Assembly (NCBI GenBank): GCA_023300185.1
Contig: CP097092.1
Location: 1,560,537 to 1,624,536 of the forward strand
Reading direction: 5' to 3'
Source of the DNA: Lancefieldella parvula
GTDB lineage: Bacteria; Actinomycetota; Coriobacteriia; Coriobacteriales; Atopobiaceae
DNA: 64,000 nt
Shown: one piece after another, positions 15,939 to 24,631 of the stretch
How the letters are laid out: each line of letters starts with the position of its first letter
How positions within the stretch are numbered: the stretch's first letter is position 1
The notes under the pieces: generated by a model
What the model was told of the DNA's origin: nothing
The model's input: only the letters and a program-made list of their open reading frames with translations
The model's database searches: none
Position numbers and translations under genes: made by a program

Positions 15939-18900
15939 TTACTCCTCAGGCTGCTCCTTCTTCTCTGCAGCGTAAAGCTCGGAGAGACGGACAAGGTGAT
16001 CGTAGCGAGCCATTGCGGCTTCCTCGTTCTCCTTGAAGAGCCTCTCTGCGTGCTCTGGGAACTCGCGGGTGAGTCGGCTGTAACGGGCCTCGTTCATCAG
16101 GAACTCCTGGTAGCCACCCTTAGGTGCCTTGGAGTCAAGCGTGAACTTCTTACCTGCTGGTGCAGATGGGTTGAAGCGATAGAGGTTCCAGTAGCCAGTC
16201 TCGACTGCCTTCTTCATCTCCTCCTGTGCGTGAGCCATGCCACCCTTGATGGAGTGCATCTCGCATGGGGAGTAACCGATGATGAGGGATGGTCCTGGAT
16301 AAGCCTCTGCCTCAGCAATTGCCTTGAGAGTCTGCTGGAGGTTTGCGCCCATGGAAACCTGAGCAACATAGACGTAACCATAGGTCATTGCAATCTCAGC
16401 AAGGTTCTTCTGCTTGATGTCCTTACCAGCTGCTGCGAACTGTGCAACCTGGCCAAGACGGGAAGCCTTAGAAGACTGACCACCAGTGTTGGAGTAAACC
16501 TCAGTATCGAAGACAAAGACGTTGATATCCTCGCCAGAAGCAAGAACGTGGTCAAGGCCACCGAAGCCGATGTCGTATGCCCAACCGTCGCCACCGAAGA
16601 TCCAGAAGGACTTCTTGGTGAGGAAGCTCTTGTTAGCAAGGATTTCCTTAGCTGCTGGAAGATCAGACTTAGCAAGCTCAACTACGAAAGTCTTAGAAGC
16701 TTCCTTGGAGAGAGCTGCGTCGTTAACGGACTCAATCCATGCCTTAGCAGCATCCTTGAGGTCCTGAGATGCACCGTCCTCATCGACAAGCTGCTGAGCA
16801 AGCTCCAGGAGACGCTTCTGCTGTGCCTGGTGACCAAGCATCAGACCCATACCGTGCTCTGCATTGTCCTCAAAGAGGGAGTTATTCCATGCTGGGCCGT
16901 GACCATTTGCATCGGTAGTAAATGGTGAGCAGGAAGCTGGGTTACCCCAAATTGAGGAGCAACCAGTTGCGTTGGAGATGAACATACGATCGCCAAAGAG
17001 CTGAGTGACCAGGCGGCCGTAGCTGGTCTCAGCGCAGCCTGCGCAGGAACCGGAGAACTCAAGAAGAGGCTTCTTGAACTGAGATGCCTTGACGTTGTTA
17101 GCGACAAGCTCGGTCTTCTCGGAGACGTGATTGACTGCGTAGTCAAAGATCTCCTGCTTGGACTCCTGCTCCTCGATTGGCTTCATGGTCAGAGCATCTG
17201 CAGGGCAGATGTAGACGCAGTTGGAGCAACCGGTGCAGTCGAGCTGAGAAACTGCAATCTCAAACTTGTAGCCCTTAGCCTTAGGACCAACGGCATCCTT
17301 GAACTGAGACTGTGCTGGTGCAGCAGCAACCTCTTCGTCGGTGAGGACGAATGGGCGAATGACTGCGTGTGGGCAGACATAAGCGCACTGGTTACACTGG
17401 ATGCACTTCTCGACGTTCCACTCAGGAACAACAACAGCAATGCCGCGCTTCTCGTAAGCAGCAGCACCAAGCTCAAACTGTCCATCAACGTGGTTCTTAA
17501 ATGCAGAAACAGGAAGTGCGTCACCCTCCATACGAGAGACTGGAGTCATGATGTCGCGAACCTGCTTGAGCAGAGCCTCACGGCCCTCAAGGGTAATTGG
17601 GTTAGGAGCATCCTCTGCGGTAGCCCAATCAGCAGGAATCTCAATCTTAGTAAATGCAGTAGCACCAGCGTCGATTGCCTTGTGGTTCATATCGACGATG
17701 TTCTGGCCCTTCTTCAGGTAAGAATGAGTTGCAGCGTCCTTCATGTACTGAAGTGCGTCTGCCTCTGGGAGAACCTTTGCAAGAGCAAAGAACGCCGACT
17801 GAAGAATGGTGTTGGTGCGCTTGCCCATACCAATTTCCTTGGCAAGGTCAATTGCATTGATCAGATAAACGTTGATGTTGTTCTTAGCAATGTAGCGCTT
17901 TGCCTCTGCTGGCAGGTGGTGTGCAAACTCCTCTGCATCCCACTGGCAGTTGACCAGGAAGGTACCGCCAGGCTTGACGTCGCGGACCATCTTGTAGCCC
18001 TTGATGATGTATGCAGGAACGTGGCATGCAACAAAGTCTGCCTTAGTGACATAGTAAGGAGAACGGATCTTGTGATCACCGAAGCGCAGGTGGCTGATGG
18101 TGATACCGCCGGTCTTCTTGGAGTCATACTGGAAGTATGCCTGAACATATTTATCGGTGTGGTCACCAATAATCTTAATGGAGTTCTTGTTAGCACCAAC
18201 GGTACCGTCGCCGCCGATACCCCAGAACTTGCACTCAATGGTGCCCTCAGCTGCAGTGTTAGGAGCCTCAGGATCCTCTGGGAGAGACAGGTTGGTAACA
18301 TCGTCGACAATACCAACGGTGAACTCACGCTGAGGAGCATCCTTCTTGAGCTCCTCAAAGATTGCAAATGCAGATGATGGTGGGGTGTCCTTAGAACCAA
18401 GGCCGTAACGACCACCAACAACCTTAATGCCTGTACGACCAGCCTCATAGAGGGAAGAAACAACATCTTCGTAGAGAGGCTCACCAACGGAACCTGGCTC
18501 CTTGGTGCGGTCGAGAACAGCAATCTTCTTGACGGACTCAGGAAGAACGTCAACAAAGTGCTTTACAGAGAATGGACGATAAAGGCGAACCTTAACCAGA
18601 CCGACCTTCTCGCCATGAGCGTTCAGGTAATCGATAACCTCTTCGAGGGTATCGCAGAAGGAACCCATACAGATAACAACGCGGTCAGCGTCTTCTGCGC
18701 CGTAGTAATTGAACAGACCGTAGTCGGTACCAAGCTTAGCGTTAATCTGGTTCATGTAGTCTTCAACAACTGCAGGCAGCTGGTTGTAAACCTCGTTGCA
18801 TGCCTCGCGGTGCTGGAAGAAGATATCGCCGTTCTCGTGGGAACCACGGCTTGATGGATGCTCTGGGTTCAGTGCGTGATCGCGGAATGCCTGGACAGCG

Positions 18901-19493
18901 TCCATATCACACATCTCAGCCAGGTCAGCATAATCCCAAACAGCAACCTTCTGAATCTCGTGAGAAGTACGGAAGCCGTCAAAGAAGTTAACAAATGGAA
19001 CCTTGCCCTTGATTGCTGCAAGGTGAGCAACAGGAGCCAAATCCATAACCTCCTGGACGTTGCCTTCTGCGAGAAGTGCAAAGCCAGTCTGGCGAGCGGA
19101 CATAACGTCAGAGTGATCGCCAAAGATATTCAGTGCATGGGTTGCAACGGTACGTGCGCTGACGTGGAAAACACCAGGGAGCTGCTCGCCGGCAATCTTG
19201 TACATGTTTGGAAGCATGAGCAAGAGGCCCTGAGAAGCGGTGTAAGTAGTGGTCAGAGCGCCTGAACCAAGAGAACCGTGAACAGCACCAGCTGCGCCAG
19301 CCTCGGACTGCATCTCGACAACCCTAACGGTTGTACCAAAGATGTTCTTTACGCCCTGGGCGGACCACTGGTCAACATAGTCTGCCATTGGACTTGATGG
19401 GGTAATTGGGTAAATGCCCGCTACCTCGGTAAACGCATACGACACGTAAGCCGCGGCGTTGTTACCGTCCATGGACTTAAACTTTCTTGCCAT
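15939..19493 (-). CDS. nifJ: pyruvate:ferredoxin (flavodoxin) oxidoreductase, single-chain
   Basis: The 1184-residue enzyme oxidatively decarboxylates pyruvate to acetyl-CoA and CO2, reducing ferredoxin or flavodoxin. Domains in order: the pyrimidine-binding domain (GIYPITPSSPMADY), the transketolase-like and gamma domains (FWGIGGDGTVGANKNSIKII), two [4Fe-4S] motifs (CIQCNQCAYVCPHAV and CTGCSNCVYICPADA), the proximal cluster (CAGCAET) and the TPP domain (GGDGWAYDIGFGG, DTEVYSNTGGQSS). The length is typical of single-subunit PFOR. The ATG at 19493 with AAGGAGAGG is preferred over a longer frame. It marks an anaerobic fermentative metabolism. Three dyads upstream suggest regulation. Confidence 0.97.
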   Translation of the reverse strand: MARKFKSMDGNNAAAYVSYAFTEVAGIYPITPSSPMADYVDQWSAQGVKNIFGTTVRVVEMQSEAGAAGAVHGSLGSGALTTTYTASQGLLLMLPNMYKIAGEQLPGVFHVSARTVATHALNIFGDHSDVMSARQTGFALLAEGNVQEVMDLAPVAHLAAIKGKVPFVNFFDGFRTSHEIQKVAVWDYADLAEMCDMDAVQAFRDHALNPEHPSSRGSHENGDIFFQHREACNEVYNQLPAVVEDYMNQINAKLGTDYGLFNYYGAEDADRVVICMGSFCDTLEEVIDYLNAHGEKVGLVKVRLYRPFSVKHFVDVLPESVKKIAVLDRTKEPGSVGEPLYEDVVSSLYEAGRTGIKVVGGRYGLGSKDTPPSSAFAIFEELKKDAPQREFTVGIVDDVTNLSLPEDPEAPNTAAEGTIECKFWGIGGDGTVGANKNSIKIIGDHTDKYVQAYFQYDSKKTGGITISHLRFGDHKIRSPYYVTKADFVACHVPAYIIKGYKMVRDVKPGGTFLVNCQWDAEEFAHHLPAEAKRYIAKNNINVYLINAIDLAKEIGMGKRTNTILQSAFFALAKVLPEADALQYMKDAATHSYLKKGQNIVDMNHKAIDAGATAFTKIEIPADWATAEDAPNPITLEGREALLKQVRDIMTPVSRMEGDALPVSAFKNHVDGQFELGAAAYEKRGIAVVVPEWNVEKCIQCNQCAYVCPHAVIRPFVLTDEEVAAAPAQSQFKDAVGPKAKGYKFEIAVSQLDCTGCSNCVYICPADALTMKPIEEQESKQEIFDYAVNHVSEKTELVANNVKASQFKKPLLEFSGSCAGCAETSYGRLVTQLFGDRMFISNATGCSSIWGNPASCSPFTTDANGHGPAWNNSLFEDNAEHGMGLMLGHQAQQKRLLELAQQLVDEDGASQDLKDAAKAWIESVNDAALSKEASKTFVVELAKSDLPAAKEILANKSFLTKKSFWIFGGDGWAYDIGFGGLDHVLASGEDINVFVFDTEVYSNTGGQSSKASRLGQVAQFAAAGKDIKQKNLAEIAMTYGYVYVAQVSMGANLQQTLKAIAEAEAYPGPSLIIGYSPCEMHSIKGGMAHAQEEMKKAVETGYWNLYRFNPSAPAGKKFTLDSKAPKGGYQEFLMNEARYSRLTREFPEHAERLFKENEEAAMARYDHLVRLSELYAAEKKEQPEE

Positions 19494-19511
19494 TTCCTCT
19501 CCTTGCCTAAT

Positions 19512-19527
19512 CTGTGATTTCTCACAG
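19512..19527. promoter_or_regulatory. dyad CTGTGA-N4-TCACAG, CRP/FNR-like operator candidate
   Basis: A perfect six-base inverted repeat with four-base spacer lies 19 bases upstream of the oxidoreductase start codon. Half-sites resemble the TGTGA of the CRP/FNR family, with FNR-like spacing. Binding by such a regulator is inference. Confidence 0.4.
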
Positions 19528-19570
19528 TATGCGTCTGTGCGATCCAAAATAAAGCTGTAGACCCTGGGTG

Positions 19571-19593
19571 ACTATGGAAACATGTTTCATAGT
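19571..19593. promoter_or_regulatory. palindrome around GAAACATGTTTC
   Basis: A perfect 12-base palindrome GAAACATGTTTC is flanked by ACTAT and ATAGT, which extends the symmetry with one extra base. It is upstream of the oxidoreductase gene and may be an operator. It is not parS, whose half-sites point the other way. Confidence 0.4.
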
Positions 19594-19682
19594 TCGGCCG
19601 GCAGCGGTCGCATAATGCTTTTATTATTGCGCAAAAAAACAATGAAACAAATCAGAAATACAAGCTGACAAATACCTATTTT

Positions 19683-19702
19683 CAGGTAGGAATTTCTACC
19701 TG
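19683..19702. promoter_or_regulatory. dyad CAGGTAG-N6-CTACCTG
   Basis: A perfect seven-base inverted repeat separated by six bases in the AT-rich oxidoreductase upstream region. It could be an operator or a small RNA hairpin. Confidence 0.35.
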
Positions 19703-19779
19703 CGGAATTACAAAATAAACATAACACTAAAGTGCAAGTTTTTTGTAAATCGACAAAATATTCAAGTACACAAGCAGCC

Positions 19780-19807
19780 ATCTGTCTGAAAAACAGACAG
19801 ATTTTTA
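19780..19807 (+). terminator. hairpin with T-run pointing rightward, no obvious gene feeding it
   Basis: ATCTGTCTG and CAGACAGAT form a nine-pair stem with a five-A loop, followed by TTTT on the plus strand. No plus-strand gene is upstream, so it would end a short unannotated RNA or act as a fold in another transcript. Confidence 0.4.
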
Positions 19808-19888
19808 CGTAGGCGCTCAACGTGCGACAACTTCATCGTGCGTTGCGTACCCTTTGCTGGACGAGCCTTAAATATCGTACTTATCTGA

Positions 19889-20551
19889 TTACTTAGCAGC
19901 TTTGATTTCACAAAGTTTCTTGTAACCAAATAAGAAACGCTCTCCTATCTCGCCTTGAGCGTCAGAAGCACATACGATTCCATGTTCATCTGAAGTAAGG
20001 AAAGCTTCATCAAATTCGGCGGTTCCATCAAATACCTGGGCAATAACGTCAGGATTAAACTCTGTTGGCTCATGAAGAGTCTGTGCCAGGTCTAACACTA
20101 AACTTGTGACTCCCGATCGAACGCTTTCTTCCGAGACACCCGCAATAAGTTTTCCGTCTTTTACCAGCCAAAGCACCTCTGGTGCACAATGAGTTTGCTG
20201 CTCTTCTCGCTGTGAAATTCTTGCACGTCCCGCAAGAGACAGAACAGAACGCTCTTCCAAAGACTGGTAAGGTCCAACAGTCATAGCAGCTTGACCATTG
20301 CTCTCGAGCAAAATCATAAGAACACCATCTGGAAACTCTTGTGACCCTTCTTTAAGCGTTCCTTCGATGTGCTGCTTAGCCCAGGCAATCAAGTGCGGAG
20401 AAACCTCTTTTTGCGCAACAGCTCGCTTACTTAGCGCACGCAAGTGCCTGTTATCAAGAGGGAGAACACCTCCAGCCAGTCTCCAACGACAAACAAGTTC
20501 TAGATTATCAAGCTCAAACTTCTGAGCTGCTTCTAACTCTTCCTGGTCCAC
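19889..20551 (-). CDS. protein of unknown function downstream of purH
   Basis: From the GTG at 20551 the protein has 220 residues. A TTG five codons upstream also opens the frame, but the GTG follows GGGGGAGG at ideal spacing. The sequence is soluble and mixed alpha/beta, with the stretches RWRLAGGVLPLDNRHLRALSKRAVAQK and LIAGVSEESVRSGVTSLVLDLAQTLHEP. The SEESVRSGVT stretch and the DGVLMILLESNG context loosely recall PLP fold-type IV (aminotransferase class IV) proteins, but I see no Lys site and make no assignment. It begins 52 bases after purH, so it is probably co-transcribed with it. Confidence 0.65.
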   Translation of the reverse strand: MDQEELEAAQKFELDNLELVCRWRLAGGVLPLDNRHLRALSKRAVAQKEVSPHLIAWAKQHIEGTLKEGSQEFPDGVLMILLESNGQAAMTVGPYQSLEERSVLSLAGRARISQREEQQTHCAPEVLWLVKDGKLIAGVSEESVRSGVTSLVLDLAQTLHEPTEFNPDVIAQVFDGTAEFDEAFLTSDEHGIVCASDAQGEIGERFLFGYKKLCEIKAAK

Positions 20552-20580
20552 AGTGTCCTCCCCCAACTTTTTAAAATGAA

Positions 20581-20601
20581 CTGCTAATCCCGAATTAGCA
20601 G
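20581..20601 (-). terminator. weak hairpin between purH and the downstream gene
   Basis: CTGCTAAT and ATTAGCAG form an eight-pair stem just past the purH stop codon, followed on the minus strand by TTCATTTTA. The poor T-run suggests partial termination or an mRNA-stabilising structure rather than a full stop. Confidence 0.4.
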
Positions 20602-20602
20602 A

Positions 20603-22192
20603 TTAATGCCTAAAGTGACGCTTCCCTGTAAACATCATTGCAATGCCGTATTCATCACAAGCAGCAATAGATTCATCATCTCTAACCGATCCGCCTGGCT
20701 GAATAATGGCTGTTACGCCATGGGCCGCCAAGGCATCAACGTTATCTCGGAATGGGAAGAAGGCATCAGATGCTGCCACAAGATTCTTTGAATCAATTCC
20801 CATGCGCTCACAAGCTGCCTCTGCACGCTCACACGCGAGAAGAGCGGCGTCAACACGATTAGGCTGACCTGGTCCCATACCAATTCCAGCTTGATCTTTT
20901 GCAACCAAAATTGCATTTGACTTAACGGTCTTACAAACTTTCCAAGCAAATACCAAATCATTCAGCTCTTCTGAAGTTGGTTGGCGCTTGGTAACAACCT
21001 CAAAGCTATCTGCGGTTTCATCTGCGTGGTCAAGGTCTTGTACTAAAAGACCTCCGTCAACAGTTCTCATCTCAAGCTCGCGGCTTCTATCGATTCCGCC
21101 CGTAGCCAATACGCGAAGATTTGTTCTCTTTGACAGGCGCTCAAGAGCCTCTTCTGTAAAGCTTGGTGCAATAAGAACCTCAACAAACTGCTTATTGATG
21201 TCTGCAAAGTGCTCAACAAACTCCAGAGGAACCTCTCTATTAACTGCAATAATTCCACCAAATGCAGAGATTGGATCGCAAGCAAATGCTCGATCGTATG
21301 CCTCAACAACATTTTCCGCCGTAGCAGATCCACAAGGATTCTGGTGCTTCAAAATAATGACTGATGGATCATCAAACTCACGAACAGCAGCCCAAGCTGC
21401 ATCAGTATCAAGTAAATTGTTGTAAGACAAGGGCTTACCCTGAAGCTGCTGAGCGTTTGCCAGAGAGTGTGCAGGAGCTCCAGGCATCTTATAAAACGCT
21501 GCGGACTGCTGAGGATTTTCTCCGTAACGAAGATCCTGCTCTTTTGTTGCCTTTACCAGCAAAGTCTCTGGGAATTTACTTTGCTCCGCTTCAACAACAC
21601 CAGAAAGATATGCGGCAATAGCGCCATCGTATGCAGCCGTTGTCTTAAATACCTTCAAAGCCAGCTGCTGGCGAGAAGCCCCTGTAGTTGCACCGTCATT
21701 GGCACGCATCTCATCAAGAACACGACCATAATCTGCCGGATCAACAACAACCGTAACAAAATCGTTATTCTTTGCAGCAGAGCGGAGCATTGAAGGTCCG
21801 CCAATATCGATGTGCTCAATTGCATTTTCTAGAGTTACTGATGGATCAGCAACAGTCTTCTCAAACTCATAAAGGTTAACGCAGACCAGGTCAATCATGC
21901 CGATACCATTGTTCTCTGCGTCTGCAACATGACCAGGATTATCTCTGCGACATAAGAGGCCACCATGGACGCGAGGATGCAATGTCTTAACGCGGCCGTC
22001 CATCATCTCTGGAAATCCGGTATAAGACTCAATAGGAATTACGGGAACACCAGCCTCTTCGAGGATTTTTGCGGTTCCACCTGTTGAAATTACCTCAACG
22101 CCAAACTCTTTAGTAAGCGTTTGTGCAAATTCAACAATACCTGTTTTGTCTGTTGCCGAAATTAGCGCACGTTTGATAGGGGCCTCAGCCAT
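20603..22192 (-). CDS. purH: bifunctional AICAR transformylase / IMP cyclohydrolase
   Basis: The 529-residue enzyme carries out the last two steps of de novo IMP synthesis. The N-terminal cyclohydrolase domain shows ISTGGTAKILEEAGVPV and GRVKTLHPRVHGGLL. The transformylase domain shows LRYGENPQQSAAFY, ILKHQNPCGSA (catalytic Lys-His), SDAFFPFRDNVD and IIQPGGSVRDDE. The length is standard. The start ATG at 22192 has AAGGAG upstream; a longer frame exists but lacks a ribosome site. purC and purB lie elsewhere in the window, so the purine genes are scattered here. Confidence 0.97.
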   Translation of the reverse strand: MAEAPIKRALISATDKTGIVEFAQTLTKEFGVEVISTGGTAKILEEAGVPVIPIESYTGFPEMMDGRVKTLHPRVHGGLLCRRDNPGHVADAENNGIGMIDLVCVNLYEFEKTVADPSVTLENAIEHIDIGGPSMLRSAAKNNDFVTVVVDPADYGRVLDEMRANDGATTGASRQQLALKVFKTTAAYDGAIAAYLSGVVEAEQSKFPETLLVKATKEQDLRYGENPQQSAAFYKMPGAPAHSLANAQQLQGKPLSYNNLLDTDAAWAAVREFDDPSVIILKHQNPCGSATAENVVEAYDRAFACDPISAFGGIIAVNREVPLEFVEHFADINKQFVEVLIAPSFTEEALERLSKRTNLRVLATGGIDRSRELEMRTVDGGLLVQDLDHADETADSFEVVTKRQPTSEELNDLVFAWKVCKTVKSNAILVAKDQAGIGMGPGQPNRVDAALLACERAEAACERMGIDSKNLVAASDAFFPFRDNVDALAAHGVTAIIQPGGSVRDDESIAACDEYGIAMMFTGKRHFRH

Positions 22193-22273
22193 TGCCGCTC
22201 CTTTGTGTTCGACACTTGCTATCAGAAACACTTACAGCCTATCAGCTGCGAAACACTACGTACTAGATGTAAA

Positions 22274-22296
22274 CAAACTTGAAACTATTCTATAAT
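22274..22296 (+). promoter_or_regulatory. sigma-70-type -10 box for the GNAT-gluQ operon
   Basis: A perfect TATAAT at 22291-22296 lies 37 bases before the GNAT start codon. A 17-base spacer would place a weak TGTAAA -35 at 22268-22273. Confidence 0.5.
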
Positions 22297-22332
22297 CTTC
22301 CGCTGTAAAACACCTGAAAGGAACTATTTCAT

Positions 22333-22962
22333 ATGTCTGCCGATACTCCAATCATAGTCCCCTTCGAAGATACTGACTTACCAGAACTTATCTCAATCGT
22401 TGAACGCGTCTGGTACTTGGACGGCGATGAATCTAAAGAAACCAGTAGGTCTCTGGCTACCATTGATATTTCTTACTACATTGGTGTTTCAACTCATCGT
22501 TTTGTTGCAAAACACGGAAATACAGTTCTCGGCTTTATTTTCTGCTCCAACGGAGAAGATCCAGAAGATAAGCAGAAATGGATTGAGCTTGAAAATACCT
22601 CAACCATAACAGCTAAAAAGCTCTTAAGCCCGAAAGACTTTGAAGGCTATGAGGCCGTTGGTACCGTCGAATCAAATCTGATCCGCAAATACTGGAATGA
22701 AGGAGTCAAAACTCCCAAGTGGGAAATTACACTATTCTGCGTAAGCCCTGCTGCTCAAGGAAAAGGTGTCGGCGGCATGCTCTTTTCCTATATGTTCAAT
22801 TTTTTGAAAGAACAAGGAGCTAAGCATTGCTTCCTTGCAACAGATGATGACTGCGACATTAGTTTCTATCAACACAAGGGTCTTGTCTGTAAAGATGAAG
22901 CTCCGGTTAAAGCGAACGGACAAGACTTTGGATTTGCCTATATCTATGCAGGAGATCTCTAA
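22333..22962 (+). CDS. GNAT-family N-acetyltransferase
   Basis: The 209-residue protein has the acetyl-CoA-binding GNAT core near residues 130-165: ITLFCVSPAAQGKGVGGMLFSYMFNFLKEQGAKHCFLATD. The motif A pattern Q/R-x-x-G-x-G/A is seen as AQGKGVGG. The following CDISFYQHKG stretch is the usual beta5/alpha4 region. The acceptor substrate cannot be told; candidates include small molecules or protein N-termini. The start follows AAAGGAAC. It lies 2 bases upstream of gluQ and is probably co-transcribed with it. Confidence 0.85.
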   Translation: MSADTPIIVPFEDTDLPELISIVERVWYLDGDESKETSRSLATIDISYYIGVSTHRFVAKHGNTVLGFIFCSNGEDPEDKQKWIELENTSTITAKKLLSPKDFEGYEAVGTVESNLIRKYWNEGVKTPKWEITLFCVSPAAQGKGVGGMLFSYMFNFLKEQGAKHCFLATDDDCDISFYQHKGLVCKDEAPVKANGQDFGFAYIYAGDL

Positions 22963-22964
22963 GA

Positions 22965-23900
22965 ATGAGTTCTTGCGTTGGAAGATTTGCGCCCACACCT
23001 TCTGGAAGAATGCATCTGGGTAACGTTTTCTCAGCTCTTATGGCTTGGGCCAGTGTTCGTTCCCAAAATGGCAGCTTTATTCTTCGCATCGAAGACCTGG
23101 ATATTCGTGCGCATAATCCTCAATACACCTCCCTCCTCCTTGATGATTTACAGTGGTTGGGACTAACTTGGGACAAAGGTCCGTATTACCAAAGCAAGCG
23201 TACGGAGCTCTATCAGGACGCTCTTTCAGATTTGAAGCAACAGGGGCTCTTGTATCCTTGCTTTTGTTCTCGAGCAGACTTACACGCTGCACAAGCCCCT
23301 CATGCCAGCGATGGTGCATATGTCTATGCGGGAACCTGCCGCAGCCTGAGCAAATCCGAGTGTGAAGAGCTTTCTAAACATAAAATCCCAGCAACTCGCA
23401 TACGAGTTCCTAATAAGACCTACGCATTTGAAGACAAAGTCTATGGTCAAACATCTCAAAATCTTTCTAAATCATGTGGAGACTTTATCGTCCAGCGTGC
23501 AGACGAAGTCTTTGCATATCAGCTTGCCGTAGTAGTTGACGATGCTGACATGGGCGTAACTGAAGTAGTTAGAGGATCAGACCTTCTTTCATCTACTCCC
23601 AGACAGCTTTATTTACAAGACGTGCTTGGTTTTTCTCATCCCATCTATGCTCACCTCCCACTACTTGTTGCGCCAGATGGCAGGAGACTTTCTAAACGCA
23701 ATCACGATCTAGATCTTGGTGTTCTGAGAGACCAAGGAAAAACACCAGAAGAAATTCTTGGCTTTTTGGCGCATTGCGTAGGACTCGCAGAAAAGAGAGA
23801 GCCTCTTTCTGCAGGACAAGTCGCAGATCGCTTCTCATGGGATGCTTTATACGCTCACCGAAAAAACGTGGTTGTTGAGCATTTTTCACATGTTTTGTAA
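22965..23900 (+). CDS. gluQ: glutamyl-Q tRNA(Asp) synthetase
   Basis: The 311-residue protein is a truncated class I glutamyl-tRNA synthetase paralogue that attaches Glu to the queuosine at position 34 of tRNA-Asp. Visible features: GRFAPTPSGRMHLGN (HIGH-equivalent region), RIEDLD, the zinc motif CFCSRADLH with a later YAGTC, a VVRGSDLL stretch, and RRLSKRNHDLDLG (KMSKS-equivalent). It lacks the anticodon-binding domain, and its length fits GluQ-RS. The AGGAG before the ATG is about 10 bases away. Its presence implies that this organism makes or salvages queuosine, consistent with queT in the same window. Confidence 0.93.
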   Translation: MSSCVGRFAPTPSGRMHLGNVFSALMAWASVRSQNGSFILRIEDLDIRAHNPQYTSLLLDDLQWLGLTWDKGPYYQSKRTELYQDALSDLKQQGLLYPCFCSRADLHAAQAPHASDGAYVYAGTCRSLSKSECEELSKHKIPATRIRVPNKTYAFEDKVYGQTSQNLSKSCGDFIVQRADEVFAYQLAVVVDDADMGVTEVVRGSDLLSSTPRQLYLQDVLGFSHPIYAHLPLLVAPDGRRLSKRNHDLDLGVLRDQGKTPEEILGFLAHCVGLAEKREPLSAGQVADRFSWDALYAHRKNVVVEHFSHVL

Positions 23901-23955
23901 AATGTCTTATTGTGAGTGACGCCAGTTCGGGGTATCATTCTCAAGCACCCATTTT

Positions 23956-24046
23956 GGAGAGCTGACCGAGAGGCCGAAGGTGCTCGCCTGCTAAGCGAGT
24001 ATGGGCCCCAAGCCCATCTGGGGTTCGAATCCCCAGCTCTCCGCCA
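23956..24046 (+). tRNA. tRNA-Ser (anticodon GCT)
   Basis: A 91-base cloverleaf with acceptor GGAGAGC/GCTCTCC, an anticodon arm CTCGC-CTGCTAA-GCGAG giving GCT, a long class II variable arm, GGTTCGAATCC in the T arm, and an encoded CCA. Confidence 0.95.
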
Positions 24047-24055
24047 GAATTTTCT

Positions 24056-24086
24056 GCTCGTTGCACCTCTGCAACGAGCTTTTTTC
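24056..24086 (+). terminator. Rho-independent terminator after tRNA-Ser
   Basis: A ten-pair stem GCTCGTTGCA/TGCAACGAGC with a four-base loop and a TTTTTT tail, 9 bases after the tRNA. Confidence 0.92.
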
Positions 24087-24158
24087 TTACCAAGAAGAAC
24101 TTTTTCTAAGATTAGTCTTGCATTTTTTACTGGAAAATGGCATTCTATCTACTTGCAC

Positions 24159-24235
24159 GCGGCGTTACCTCAGCTGGATAGAGGACCTGACTACGAATCA
24201 GGGCGTCATAGGTTCGAATCCTATACGCCGCACCA
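24159..24235 (+). tRNA. tRNA-Arg (anticodon ACG)
   Basis: A 77-base cloverleaf with acceptor GCGGCGT/ACGCCGC, an anticodon loop CTACGAA giving ACG (to be modified to ICG), a GGTTCGAATCC T arm and an encoded CCA. Confidence 0.95.
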
Positions 24236-24246
24236 CTTGAATTTAG

Positions 24247-24270
24247 GAGCTCCTTCGGGAGCTCTTTTTT
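24247..24270 (+). terminator. Rho-independent terminator after tRNA-Arg
   Basis: A seven-pair stem GAGCTCC/GGAGCTC with a TTCG tetraloop and a TTTTTT tail, 11 bases after the tRNA. It also separates it from the convergent small gene ending at 24272. Confidence 0.92.
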
Positions 24271-24271
24271 A

Positions 24272-24592
24272 TTATCTACCTGGTCTTAAAGCTACTTCAC
24301 CAGCAGAGTTAGCATATAAATAACGGTAGGAAATGCCAGCTTCATCAAGCTCATCCATTACCTCAGCCATACATGTTTCTGCCATGATGACCTCCAGATA
24401 CTCTTGTGGACTTAAGTCTTTTAAACCCACCCTGCCTTGGTCTGAAATCCATTTTCTTAAAGCTGCAAGTTGCTCTGGTGCTATATGGATTTCTGAATAA
24501 AACTCCTTGTGACCAAATCCAATTTCTGCTGCACTACCCTGCACAAACTGCCGTACTACAATATCTTTTTGTACCTCTACCAAACCTTTCAT
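24272..24592 (-). CDS. small protein of unknown function behind a LexA-box-like operator
   Basis: The 106-residue protein is soluble with mixed charge: VEVQKDIVVRQFVQGSAAEIGFGHKEFYSEIHIAPEQ, then an acidic helix region EVMDELDEAGISYRYLY, ending ALRPGR. No known family or catalytic motif is seen. The ATG at 24592 has GAGGTAG upstream. The 28-base perfect palindrome at 24632-24659, centred on AGAACATATGTTCT, sits in its promoter region with a TATACT -10-like element between the palindrome and the gene. This matches the Gram-positive LexA (DinR) box and suggests induction after DNA damage. Function is unknown. Confidence 0.7.
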   Translation of the reverse strand: MKGLVEVQKDIVVRQFVQGSAAEIGFGHKEFYSEIHIAPEQLAALRKWISDQGRVGLKDLSPQEYLEVIMAETCMAEVMDELDEAGISYRYLYANSAGEVALRPGR

Positions 24593-24631
24593 AGCTACCT
24601 CTTTCTTCTTTTGCTAGCCACAAGTATAGCT

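Larger units (their letters stand above)
19494..19888. other. 395-base regulatory region upstream of the oxidoreductase gene
   Basis: No gene is visible. Reading leftward from 19888 the region is AT-rich and holds several dyads listed separately, and a plus-strand hairpin with T-run at 19780-19807. It should contain the promoter for the oxidoreductase gene and the 3' end of the 19889 gene transcript, which has no clear terminator of its own. Confidence 0.5.

Noticed and set aside
17127..18377. Long plus-strand open frame of over 400 codons
   Set aside because: It is antisense to the pyruvate oxidoreductase gene, which has full family motifs; the frame is a by-product of codon bias.
19571..19593. 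parS-like site
   Set aside because: The half-sites are in the opposite arrangement (GAAAC...GTTTC) from parS (GTTTC...GAAAC).
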